Below are positions 1 through 6,127 of a stretch of DNA of 9,428 nt, piece after piece (positions within the stretch are counted from its first letter, which is position 1; every line of letters starts with the position of its first letter). Made by a program: the position numbers and the translations under genes. The stretch comes from Desulfurococcales archaeon. GTDB lineage: Archaea; Thermoproteota; Thermoprotei_A; Sulfolobales; WAQK01. A model generated the notes under the pieces. That model was not told the DNA's origin, did not search any database, and saw only the letters and a program-made list of their open reading frames with translations. The stretch is taken from positions 1 through 9,428 of the forward strand of contig JALURJ010000247.1 of the NCBI GenBank assembly GCA_027016915.1, given 5' to 3'.

Positions 1-241
1 CGGGAGGGAGCGGAAAACCGTGTTGAGGGCCTGGCGCCGGGTTTCCGAAGCTTCCCGTATACCGCTCCTCCACCTCGACGCCGTGATATGGCTGGCGGGC
101 CGCGCAGCCAGGGAGGGCAGGTACCGGGGGCCTAGGGTGCGGGAGAGAGCTGTAGATCTCCTCTCAAGATACTCGCGCAACACTCTTAGGAGAGAGGTTC
201 TCGCAAGGCTGGCGGAAGAGTTATTCTTCCTCCTCGATTAG
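1..241 (+). CDS. C-terminal fragment of a probable AGOG-type N-glycosylase/DNA lyase (5' end outside window)
   Basis: The frame is open from base 2 to a TAG at 239-241, so this is the last ~79 codons of a gene that starts left of the window. The GTG at 20 is only an internal in-frame codon. The peptide has AWRRVSEAS, then IPLLHLDAVIWLAG, then an Arg-rich helical tail ending AEELFFLLD. From memory of the family, this pattern matches the C-terminal end of archaeal AGOG enzymes (8-oxoguanine N-glycosylase/DNA lyases of the helix-hairpin-helix superfamily), which remove oxidised guanine from DNA. The catalytic Lys and Asp of that family lie upstream, so activity cannot be judged here. The gene is convergent with hmgA and separated from it by 32 bases. 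An unrelated helical protein is the alternative. That it is a coding 3' end is fairly certain; the family name is moderate. Confidence 0.55.
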   Translation, partial: GRERKTVLRAWRRVSEASRIPLLHLDAVIWLAGRAAREGRYRGPRVRERAVDLLSRYSRNTLRREVLARLAEELFFLLD

Positions 242-266
242 CCGCCTTAACCTCTATCTCGGCACC

Positions 267-278
267 TGTAGCGCTACA
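267..278. repeat. 12-bp perfect palindrome over the hmgA stop codon
   Basis: TGTAGCGCTACA reads the same on both strands. It lies in the gap between the two convergent genes and includes the hmgA stop codon (TAG, 276-274 on the minus strand). There is no T-run after it on either strand, so it is not a classical terminator. It could be a weak 3'-end hairpin or a chance palindrome. The rest of 242-273 shows no other structure. Confidence 0.4.
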
Positions 279-1536
279 CCCTCCTAGCAACCCCTCTACC
301 CAGCCTTTCATGGGCCTGGGCCAGATGGCCTGCTGCCAGGGCTGCGAGGAGGTTGAGCTCCCCGGCTAGAACGGCCGCTGCCACTATCTCGGCGAACTTC
401 TTAGCATTGCTGCCTGGAGGGTCCCCGCCGCCAGCCACACCCATTATGCTGAGTGCCTCCCTCTGGGTTGGAAGCCTCGTCCCCCCGCCTACTGTTCCGA
501 CCTCGAGGCTTGTGAGGGTGACGGAGATGTAGAGGTCCCCATCCCCGGTTATCTCTGTCCAGGTGTAGCCCATGCTGCTCTCCACGACCTGGGCGGCGTC
601 CTGGCCTGTGGCCAGGAATATGGCGGCGACTATGTTTGCATAGTGTGCATTGTAGGAGAGGCTTCCAGCCCTAGCGGAGCCCAGCAGGTTCTTCCTTATG
701 TTGACCTCGTGGATCAGCTCCGGCCTCGTTTTGAGCACCTTCTCCACAACCTCCCTTCCAACAACTGCCTCGGCGACCACCGTCTTACCCCGGCCGCGGA
801 GAGCGTTGATCGTGGCTGGCTTCTTGTCCACACACATGTTGCCGCTCAGAGCCACGCACCTGGCTGTGCCTGGGAAGTTCTCCTCTATGTAGCGGCAAGC
901 CTTGTCCGTTGCTATGGTGGCCATGTTCATCCCCATGGCGTCCCCGGTGAAGTAGACGAAGCGGAGCCACACGTTGTTGCCCACGATGTAGGGCTCGACT
1001 CGGAGCAGCTTGCCGTGCCTCGTGGTTGACTCGGCCTCCCTCTTCACATCCTCAAAGTGCTCCTCAACCCACCTGGCCAGCCTGACAGCCGTGTCTACGT
1101 CGGGGGTCCAGAACACGGGGGCTCTAGCCATGCCGTCTGACACTATCCTGACCCTGGCGCCGCCACTCAGGGTTACGGCTCTGCAGCCCCTATTAACGCT
1201 GGCCACCAGGGCGCCCTCGGTGGTGGCTAGAGGTATGTAGAACTCGCCCTTAGCATACTCGCCCTCCACGAGCAGGGGACCAGCCACGCCCACCGGTATT
1301 TGGACCGCCCCTATGGGGTTCTCGATGTTCCTGCCCACCAGCTCGTCGAAGTCGAGGATTGTTGAAGCAAGGCTTGTAAGGTGCACGTTGAGCCTCTTCT
1401 CCAGAGCTCTGCGGCGCACCAGGGTGGCAAGGTTGCTGCTGCCACCCACGTGCTTCTCCACCTGGTGGAGCTTCACCTCCCCCTGGGCCACCCGTTCCGC
1501 CAGCTCCTCAACTACTTTTGAAAGTTGGGGCTCCAA
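274..1536 (-). CDS. hmgA: HMG-CoA reductase (class I, mevalonate-forming)
   Basis: Reduces (S)-HMG-CoA to mevalonate and CoA with two NAD(P)H, the committed step toward archaeal isoprenoid lipids. Visible in the 420-residue protein: the ENPIGAVQIPVGVAGP substrate-binding segment (72-87), the catalytic Glu in ATTEGAL (E107), the dinucleotide-binding DAMGMNM (199-205), the catalytic Lys in SGNMCVDKKPA (K238), the catalytic Asp in GQDAAQ (D313), GTVGGGT (347-353), and the catalytic His in AAGHLAQAH (H404). This is the full class I set, and the length is typical of soluble archaeal enzymes with no membrane anchor. The start is TTG. An in-frame TAG lies 24 bases upstream, no other start codon lies between, and GAGGAGG sits 9 bases before the TTG. 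It is the last gene of the mevalonate cluster, 58 bases after the DUF35 gene, and may also have its own promoter. Confidence 0.97.
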   Translation of the reverse strand: MEPQLSKVVEELAERVAQGEVKLHQVEKHVGGSSNLATLVRRRALEKRLNVHLTSLASTILDFDELVGRNIENPIGAVQIPVGVAGPLLVEGEYAKGEFYIPLATTEGALVASVNRGCRAVTLSGGARVRIVSDGMARAPVFWTPDVDTAVRLARWVEEHFEDVKREAESTTRHGKLLRVEPYIVGNNVWLRFVYFTGDAMGMNMATIATDKACRYIEENFPGTARCVALSGNMCVDKKPATINALRGRGKTVVAEAVVGREVVEKVLKTRPELIHEVNIRKNLLGSARAGSLSYNAHYANIVAAIFLATGQDAAQVVESSMGYTWTEITGDGDLYISVTLTSLEVGTVGGGTRLPTQREALSIMGVAGGGDPPGSNAKKFAEIVAAAVLAGELNLLAALAAGHLAQAHERLGRGVARRV

Positions 1537-1544
1537 GACCTGTA

Positions 1545-1552
1545 CCCTCCTC
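1545..1552 (-). promoter_or_regulatory. Ribosome binding site of hmgA
   Basis: GAGGAGGG on the minus strand ends 8 bases before the TTG at 1536 (9 bases from the GGAGG core). It supports the rare TTG start, since no ATG or GTG is available between the upstream in-frame stop and the conserved N-terminal region. Confidence 0.75.
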
Positions 1553-1577
1553 TAATACCATAAATGGGGGTGGAGGG

Positions 1578-1587
1578 TTAAAGAAAG
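1578..1587 (-). promoter_or_regulatory. Possible TATA-like box (internal promoter for hmgA)
   Basis: The minus strand of the 58-base gap before hmgA reads CTTTCTTTAA at 1587-1578. A start about 26 bases downstream of its centre would fall near 1555, just before the ribosome site. This would let hmgA be transcribed apart from the three upstream genes. It is the only clear T/A-rich stretch in the gap. The match to the archaeal box A is only approximate. Confidence 0.35.
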
Positions 1588-1594
1588 GTCTGGG

Positions 1595-1999
1595 CTAGTA
1601 CTCCATGGTTGGGCGGAACTTGACGCCGTAGTAGATGACCCCGTGTTCACCGTCCTCCTGAACCCTTCTCAGAACAGCCTCGACCCCCATGCCCGTCCTA
1701 ACCTCCTCGGGCATTACATCGGTCAGGGGCGCCACAACCCTGACGCCGTTTTCAAGCTCTATGAGGCCGAGCACCAGGGGGGCGTATTTCCTGAAACCGT
1801 CCGGCACGGTGTAGATCACAGTGTAGGATAGGACCCGGCCCCTCCTAGGCAGCTCGGCCTCCTCCGTCTCCCGGGAGCCGCAGTAGGGGCAGAGGGGCTT
1901 AGGCGGATAGGAGATCCTGCCGCAGGACTTGCAGCGGGTGCCGATGAGTCTGTAGTGGGCTGCCTTCTCCCTCCAGAACCTGGGTATGGAGAGCTTCAC
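1595..1999 (-). CDS. DUF35 OB-fold protein with zinc ribbon, partner of thiolase and HMG-CoA synthase
   Basis: A small (134-residue) acyl-CoA-associated scaffold protein. Residues 20-42 form a zinc ribbon with four Cys in two pairs (CKSCG and CPYCG; about C23, C26, C37, C40), and the rest is a beta-rich OB-fold. The N-terminal PRFWREKAAHYRLIG segment is typical of the family. In a characterised methanogen complex, the DUF35 protein bridges thiolase and HMG-CoA synthase and helps form a shared CoA site; the same role is inferred here from gene order. Start: GTG at 1999 has GGAGG 8 bases upstream. The longer reading from GTG at 2008 would place GGAGG directly against the start codon, so I prefer 1999. 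It follows the thiolase stop by 5 bases, so translation is probably coupled. Confidence 0.93.
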   Translation of the reverse strand: MKLSIPRFWREKAAHYRLIGTRCKSCGRISYPPKPLCPYCGSRETEEAELPRRGRVLSYTVIYTVPDGFRKYAPLVLGLIELENGVRVVAPLTDVMPEEVRTGMGVEAVLRRVQEDGEHGVIYYGVKFRPTMEY

Positions 2000-2004
2000 A
2001 CGGC

Positions 2005-2013
2005 TCACCTCCT
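2005..2013 (-). promoter_or_regulatory. Ribosome binding site of the DUF35 gene, overlapping the thiolase stop
   Basis: The minus strand reads AGGAGGTGA, a near-complete complement of the 16S rRNA 3' end. Its final TGA is the thiolase stop codon (2007-2005). The spacing favours GTG at 1999 over the GTG embedded in the site itself (2008). Confidence 0.7.
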
Positions 2014-3156
2014 AAGAACCACTACACTTATGGTTGCACCATGCCCGCCTATGTTCTCAGCCACGCCTATCTCGGCGTTCCCCGCCTTGACTCCGGGGAA
2101 GTCTCCTCTCAGCTGCATCGCTATCTCCGCCACCTGGTAGACGCCGGTGGCACCCACGGGGTGGCCACGCGCCTTGAGCCCTCCGCTGAGGTTAACCTCA
2201 GGCCTGTCCCCAGGCCTAAACCTACCCTCAGCCACCAACCTGGCTGCCTCGCCCTTCTCCGCGAAGCCCAGGGCCTCGACCGACAGCACGCCTGTTATGG
2301 TGAATGCGTCATGGACCTCTACCACGTCCACGTCCCTGGCCTCTATGCCCGCCATCCTGTATGCCTTCTCGGCCGCAAGCCTCGCCGCTGCCAGGTCGTC
2401 GAGCTCTAGGCGGGTGGAGAGGTCTACACTATCAGTGGCTAGTCCTAGGCCAGCCACCCGGACGGGCGTGTCGCTGAGCTTCCTGGCCACCTCCTCGCTG
2501 GCTATAACCACGGCCGCAGCGCCGTCGCCCATGGGGCTGCTGTCAAGCAGCGTTATAGGGTCCGCCACCACCATGGCGTTGAGCACCTGTTCCACCGTTA
2601 TCTTGAACCTGAGCTGGGCGAAGGGGTTCTGGGAAGCGTTCTCGTGCATAAGGACTGGCCACGCAGCCATCTCCTCCCTCGACACGCCGTACTTCTCCAT
2701 GTAGTATCTCATCAGGAGGGCGTTGAGGCCTGTGAAGCTCGCACCGTAGAACAGCTCGTACTCGGCATCAGCTGCCTGGGCCAGGGCCCTGGTAACAGTT
2801 GATGTTACGTGCTCCGTCATCTTCTCGACACCGGCGACGAGCACCACGTCGAACATACCGGAGGCTACGAGGTTGTAACCTGCGAAGAAGGCGGCACCCC
2901 CGCTACCGCAGGCAGCCTCGACCTTGAAGGCAGGTATGCCTCTAAGCCCCACGCTGTCCGCCAGGAGGGCTCCGAGGCCGTCCTGCTCTCCCATACTGCT
3001 GCTAAGCATGTTGCCTACGACCAGTGCTTGGGGCTTCTCCCCCCTGACGTCATCTATGGCCTGAAGGGCCGCCTCGGCGAAGAGATCCCTCATGCCCCGC
3101 TTATAGTGTCTGCCTATGCTCGTCATCCCAACCCCTACCACATAGACCCTCCTCAC
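2005..3156 (-). CDS. Acetyl-CoA acetyltransferase / acetoacetyl-CoA thiolase (archaeal SCP2-like thiolase)
   Basis: Condenses two acetyl-CoA to acetoacetyl-CoA, the first step of the mevalonate pathway. In the 383-residue protein the nucleophilic Cys is in VEAACGSGG (C83), followed by EVHDAFT (H282) and the thiolase signature GGLKARGHPVGATG (H332). The Cys usually found near the C-terminus of classical thiolases is absent, and the corresponding segment reads AENIGGHGAT. This is the pattern of archaeal/SCP2-type thiolases, which are thought to use a different base. Start: GTG at 3156 gives MRRVYVVGVGMTSIG, the usual N-terminus of this family, with GAGGTGG 6 bases before it. The longest frame would begin at TTG 3171 but adds five residues and has no ribosome site. 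It follows the HMG-CoA synthase stop by 11 bases and probably supplies that enzyme directly. Confidence 0.95.
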   Translation of the reverse strand: MRRVYVVGVGMTSIGRHYKRGMRDLFAEAALQAIDDVRGEKPQALVVGNMLSSSMGEQDGLGALLADSVGLRGIPAFKVEAACGSGGAAFFAGYNLVASGMFDVVLVAGVEKMTEHVTSTVTRALAQAADAEYELFYGASFTGLNALLMRYYMEKYGVSREEMAAWPVLMHENASQNPFAQLRFKITVEQVLNAMVVADPITLLDSSPMGDGAAAVVIASEEVARKLSDTPVRVAGLGLATDSVDLSTRLELDDLAAARLAAEKAYRMAGIEARDVDVVEVHDAFTITGVLSVEALGFAEKGEAARLVAEGRFRPGDRPEVNLSGGLKARGHPVGATGVYQVAEIAMQLRGDFPGVKAGNAEIGVAENIGGHGATISVVVLRR

Positions 3157-3162
3157 CGCCAA

Positions 3163-3169
3163 CCACCTC
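3163..3169 (-). promoter_or_regulatory. Ribosome binding site of the thiolase gene, overlapping the HMG-CoA synthase stop
   Basis: The minus strand has GAGGTGG at 3169-3163, and the preceding gene's TGA stop (3170-3168) overlaps its first bases. It is 6 bases from GTG 3156 and supports that start over TTG 3171. Confidence 0.65.
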
Positions 3170-4232
3170 AAACAGTTATCCTCCGAATTATGCCGCGGAA
3201 CCTGGAGTACAGGGCGTAGTCAATGTATGCCTTCCTCCGAATGTAGTCCTCCACGGTGGGTGCTAGGGGCTTCTTCTCCTCCACCTTGTCGGTGACGACG
3301 AGGCTGTAGGCGTCGCTGCCAGCCCCGCTGCCGAAGGGTGCTACCAGGATCCTCTCCCCCGGCTTGGCCTGGTCGAGGACCTTGGCCAGGCCTATGAAGG
3401 CCGAGCCGTTGTAGGTGTTGCCGATCCACGGCGTTACGAGTCCTGGCATTATCTTCTCCTTGGGGAAGCCTAGCTTCCTGCCGACCCTCAGGGGGAACTT
3501 GCCGTTGGGCTGGTGGAAAACGGCGTAGTCGAAGTCGTCGGGGCCCAGCCCGAGTTCTTCGAATAGCCCCTTCACCGCGCTGATTATATGGTGGAAGTAC
3601 GCCGGTTCGCCGGTGAACCCCTCGCCGTGGAGGGGGTAGGGGCTGATCTCCCTGCGCCAGAAGTCGGGAGTGTCGGTCACGTAGGTGTAGGACCCCTCGA
3701 AGTATGCGGCACTCTCCTCGCGGGGCCCGACTATGAAGGCGGCGCCGCCCGAGGATGCCGTGAACTCCAGCACGTCGCCTGGATTGGCCTGGGCGGTGTC
3801 GGAGCCTATGGCCATGGCGTACTTCATCATGCCTGAAGCAACAAGCCCTATGCTGGCCCTGAGCCCCTCGCTGCCCGCGCGGCATGCGAACTCCAGGTCC
3901 GACGCCATGGTTGCAGGTGTTATGCCGAGGGCCTCTGCTATCACGGTGGCACTGGGCTTAACAGCGTAGGGCTTAGACTCTGTGCCGAAGAACACGGCCT
4001 TTATCTCGGCCGGGTCCACCTGAGCTCTCCTCAGAGCGTTCCTCGCCGCCTCCCAGCCTATGGTTAAGGCGTCCTCGTCCGGGCCGCCGACGGCCTTCTC
4101 TACTATAAAGAGGTTTTGAGGCATGGATTTCTCGAAGCCCCAGATCCTCACAACCTCCTCGGCCTTCAGCCTATAGCGGGGAACGTACGCCCCCCAACCC
4201 ACTATGCCTGTCTTAACCTCGGGTCTCGGCAT
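3168..4232 (-). CDS. Hydroxymethylglutaryl-CoA synthase (archaeal type)
   Basis: Condenses acetyl-CoA with acetoacetyl-CoA to HMG-CoA. In the 354-residue protein the Glu/Cys/His triad of the family is visible: FFGTESKPYA (E85), DLEFACRAGSEG (C117) and AVFHQPNGKFP (H240). The GNTYNGSA loop follows at about 271-278, and the N-terminal GIVGWGAYVPRYR is typical of archaeal enzymes. Start: ATG at 4232 gives the expected short leader MPRPEVKTG, and a GAGG lies 9 bases upstream. Longer readings from ATG 4256 or TTG 4259 add Arg-rich residues not expected in the family, and they would lie at or upstream of the transcript start predicted from the TATA-like box. It is the first gene of the mevalonate operon, next to the thiolase and DUF35 partners. 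Function is very sure; the exact start is fairly sure. Confidence 0.96.
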   Translation of the reverse strand: MPRPEVKTGIVGWGAYVPRYRLKAEEVVRIWGFEKSMPQNLFIVEKAVGGPDEDALTIGWEAARNALRRAQVDPAEIKAVFFGTESKPYAVKPSATVIAEALGITPATMASDLEFACRAGSEGLRASIGLVASGMMKYAMAIGSDTAQANPGDVLEFTASSGGAAFIVGPREESAAYFEGSYTYVTDTPDFWRREISPYPLHGEGFTGEPAYFHHIISAVKGLFEELGLGPDDFDYAVFHQPNGKFPLRVGRKLGFPKEKIMPGLVTPWIGNTYNGSAFIGLAKVLDQAKPGERILVAPFGSGAGSDAYSLVVTDKVEEKKPLAPTVEDYIRRKAYIDYALYSRFRGIIRRITV

Positions 4233-4270
4233 GCCTCTACGCCTCGGACGGTGCATCAATTGACATGTCG

Positions 4271-4280
4271 AAAAATAAAG
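4271..4280 (-). promoter_or_regulatory. TATA-like box of the mevalonate operon
   Basis: The minus strand reads CTTTATTTTT at 4280-4271. A start site about 26 bases downstream of its centre would fall near 4249. That gives a short leader of roughly 17 bases before ATG 4232, including the GAGG ribosome site. It is the best box A candidate upstream of the HMG-CoA synthase gene. Confidence 0.45.
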
Positions 4281-4300
4281 TTATCTACTATCGTCTAAAC

Positions 4301-4314
4301 ATTGTTAAGACAAT
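4301..4314. repeat. Short inverted repeat, possible operator
   Basis: ATTGT and ACAAT are separated by four bases (TAAG). The element lies upstream of both divergent promoters, where a transcription factor could act on one or both. The arms are only 5 bp, so chance is a real alternative. Confidence 0.3.
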
Positions 4315-4368
4315 AATCGAAATAGATACCCCTATTAACTCACCAAAATATTGATACCCGGGGTAACA

Positions 4369-5040
4369 GTGGTGAGGCTCAAGCTAGCGGTGCCGGCAGA
4401 GACTCCCAACGTTGTCTGGATCCCATTCTACAATGTCGTTATAGAGGGTGGTAAGAGGTTCAGCGTTGATGCATATTTTCTCGAGGACGTGGCCTTCATC
4501 AACCGGGGGCTCCTAGTGAAGAAGTATGAGGTAGCGCTGCAGAGCGATGTCGAGGTTGGGGAGAGGGACGTAGTTCTGAACCCGAGGATAGGCGACGCCT
4601 CAGAGGCCGTCGAGCTCCTCTACCAGGGATACAGGGAGATACAGAGGGTGTACGACGAGCTATACCCCATGGTGCGCGAAAAGATGCGCCCCTCGATAAT
4701 GAAGTTCCTCAAGATCCTGTTCCTAGGAGGCTTGGGGGAGAGGACGGAGACGCCTGAGCTTGAGGCCTTCTCAAACATCTATGGGGCCCTCATCCTATAC
4801 AGGGAGATCCTTGGCGAGCACCCCGAAAAGACGCGCCAGGTTTACGACTACCAGCTGTTCTGGAGGCCATTCATAATATCCATGGGCGGGGGCGGGGTGG
4901 CATTCCTAGACGCTTCCATCTCTCCACCCGTAGAGGACAGGTTTTACACGAATCTTTACTCCATAGATGAGGGTATGAGGGAGGCTGTGGCTGGCCTGGG
5001 AGGAAGGGCTGCTGGAATCCAAAAAACCGGGGAGCGCTAG
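4369..5040 (+). CDS. Unrecognised soluble protein of about 223 residues
   Basis: I do not recognise this protein. It is acidic/basic mixed, has no cysteine, signal peptide or clear membrane segment. The N-terminal half looks beta-rich (VPAETPNVVWIPFYNVVIEG, FSVDAYFLEDVAF). The middle is helical and charged (EAVELLYQGYREIQRVYDEL), and the C-terminal part has a Gly run in FIISMGGGGVAFLDASISPP. Codon use is like its neighbours, and the gene fills its frame to a TAG at 5038-5040, so it is very likely real. Start: GTG 4369 or the adjacent GTG 4372. No strong ribosome site is seen and AT-rich TATA-like sequence lies just upstream, which suggests a leaderless mRNA. TTG 4351 would extend it by six residues but lies beside or within the TATA-like sequence. 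It faces away from the mevalonate operon and into the ABC operon, so context gives no clear function. Confidence 0.8.
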   Translation: MVRLKLAVPAETPNVVWIPFYNVVIEGGKRFSVDAYFLEDVAFINRGLLVKKYEVALQSDVEVGERDVVLNPRIGDASEAVELLYQGYREIQRVYDELYPMVREKMRPSIMKFLKILFLGGLGERTETPELEAFSNIYGALILYREILGEHPEKTRQVYDYQLFWRPFIISMGGGGVAFLDASISPPVEDRFYTNLYSIDEGMREAVAGLGGRAAGIQKTGER

Positions 5041-5043
5041 CGG
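5036..5043. other. Shared palindromic stop site of two convergent genes
   Basis: CGCTAGCG is a perfect palindrome. The plus-strand gene stops with TAG at 5038-5040, and the minus-strand ATPase gene stops with TAG at 5039-5037, so both stops lie inside one CTAG. No intergenic space is left for a separate terminator in either direction, so the 3' ends of both transcripts must run into the opposing gene. Confidence 0.8.
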
Positions 5044-6116
5044 TGCAGCCAGCAGGCGACGTAGTGGCCTGGCTTCACCTCTATCAGCGGGGGCTCCTTC
5101 ACAGGGCATAGGTCCTTAAGCCTTTCCCTCTGTTCTTCAAAGGCGACACATCTTGGGTGGAACCTGCAGCCAGGCGGTATCTCGGCTGCGCTCGGCACCT
5201 CACCCTTTATCGGGACTTCACGTAGCTTCTCCTTGTTCGAGGGGTCTGGCTCGGGTATCGCCGCTACTAGGGCCTTGGTGTAGGGGTGCAGAGGCTCATC
5301 TATCAGCTCCCTGGCCTCGGCTATCTCTACTATTTTCCCGAGGTACATGACTGCTATCCTGTTACACACGTAGCGGGCTACGGCGAGGTCGTGGGTTATG
5401 AAGATGTAGGTGAGCCTCCTGGTTTTCTGGAGTTCGTTCATAAGCTCCAGTATCTCTGCACGAATGGAGACGTCGAGCATCGATACGGGCTCATCGGTCA
5501 CTACTAGGCGCGGGTTCAGTATAACAGCCCTGGCGAATGCCACTCTCTGCCTCTGGCCCCCGCTCAGCTGGTGGGGGTACCTTTGCATAATGTCCTCAGG
5601 GGGCACCAGCTTCACGTCCTCAAGCGCCTTCACTATGAGTTCCTCCCTCTCCTCGGGGGTCTCCCCAATGCCGTGGATTATCAGCGGCTCCTCAAGGGTA
5701 TCCTTTACTCTGAACCTGGGATCCAGGCTTCCGTAGGGGTCCTGGTACACTATTTGGAGTTCCTTTCTCAGGGGCTTCATCTTTTTGGGATGGATCTTCG
5801 CTATATCTACCCAGCCATCCTCGTTTGATACACCATGAGCCTCCAGTTCCTGGAGGGTCAGCTGGGTTGGCCTGTACCTTACGCTTCCAGAGTATATGTC
5901 CACCAGCCTCAATATGGCCTTGCCCGTCGTCGTCTTACCACAGCCGGACTCCCCGACAAGGCAGAAAGTCTCGCCCTCAAACACGTCGAAGCTTATCCCG
6001 TCAACAGCATGCACATACCTCACAGGAGCCCGTGCCAGGATCTCCTTAATGCTCCTCCTCAGCGGGAACCAGACTTTGAGATCTCTGACCTCGAGTATCG
6101 GTTGCTCACCACTCAT
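5037..6116 (-). CDS. Opp/Dpp-family ABC importer ATPase, DppF/OppF-like
   Basis: One of two ATPases that drive a peptide-type importer on the cytoplasmic face of the membrane. Seen in 359 residues: Walker A GESGCGKT (55-62), Q-loop Q125, signature LSGGQ (184-188), Walker B LVVTDEP (204-210) and H-loop H242. The Opp/Dpp-specific C-terminal region follows, with EPLHPYTKAL (274-283) and four Cys (C317, C323, C337, C355). Some bacterial Dpp ATPases bind an iron-sulfur cluster at such a Cys set; that is only inferred here. Residues about 82-112 form an extra segment between Walker A and the Q-loop compared with DppD. The start ATG 6116 has GGTGAT 5 bases upstream, overlapping the stop of the other ATPase gene. 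It is the last gene of the operon. The substrate could be peptides or sugars, since archaeal members of this family transport both. Confidence 0.95.
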   Translation of the reverse strand: MSGEQPILEVRDLKVWFPLRRSIKEILARAPVRYVHAVDGISFDVFEGETFCLVGESGCGKTTTGKAILRLVDIYSGSVRYRPTQLTLQELEAHGVSNEDGWVDIAKIHPKKMKPLRKELQIVYQDPYGSLDPRFRVKDTLEEPLIIHGIGETPEEREELIVKALEDVKLVPPEDIMQRYPHQLSGGQRQRVAFARAVILNPRLVVTDEPVSMLDVSIRAEILELMNELQKTRRLTYIFITHDLAVARYVCNRIAVMYLGKIVEIAEARELIDEPLHPYTKALVAAIPEPDPSNKEKLREVPIKGEVPSAAEIPPGCRFHPRCVAFEEQRERLKDLCPVKEPPLIEVKPGHYVACWLHR

Positions 6117-6121
6117 CCTGC

Positions 6122-6127
6122 ATCACC
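6122..6127 (-). promoter_or_regulatory. Ribosome binding site of the DppF-like gene, containing the upstream stop
   Basis: GGTGAT at 6127-6122 on the minus strand lies 5 bases before ATG 6116. The TGA inside it (6125-6123) is the stop of the DppD-like gene, so termination and reinitiation are closely placed. Confidence 0.65.

Larger units (their letters stand above)
4233..4368. promoter_or_regulatory. Divergent AT-rich promoter region between the mevalonate operon and the unknown gene
   Basis: This 136-base stretch, unusually AT-rich for the window, lies between two head-to-head genes. It must hold the mevalonate operon promoter (minus) and that of the unknown gene (plus). It contains GACATGTC (4262-4269), an 8-bp palindrome, and ATTGT-taag-ACAAT (4301-4314), an inverted repeat. 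Either could be an operator, but neither matches a site I can name. Plus-strand TATA candidates are TATTAAC near 4332-4338 and CCAAAATATT near 4343-4352. Confidence 0.6.

Noticed and set aside
242..273. Possible transcription terminator between the convergent genes
   Set aside because: The gap has pyrimidine-rich stretches but no T-run of useful length on either strand. Only the palindrome at 267-278 is kept, as a separate weak feature.
2147..2704. Long plus-strand open frame (185 codons) antisense to the thiolase gene
   Set aside because: It is a shadow of the thiolase frame in G+C-rich DNA. Its peptide is Ser/Ala-rich and low in complexity, with no ribosome site, while the opposite strand encodes a complete conserved enzyme.
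3220..3885. Minus-strand open frame of 221 codons within the HMG-CoA synthase gene
   Set aside because: It is out of frame with HMG-CoA synthase and very rich in Arg, Gly and Pro, as expected of a frameshifted G+C-rich gene. It has no recognisable domain.
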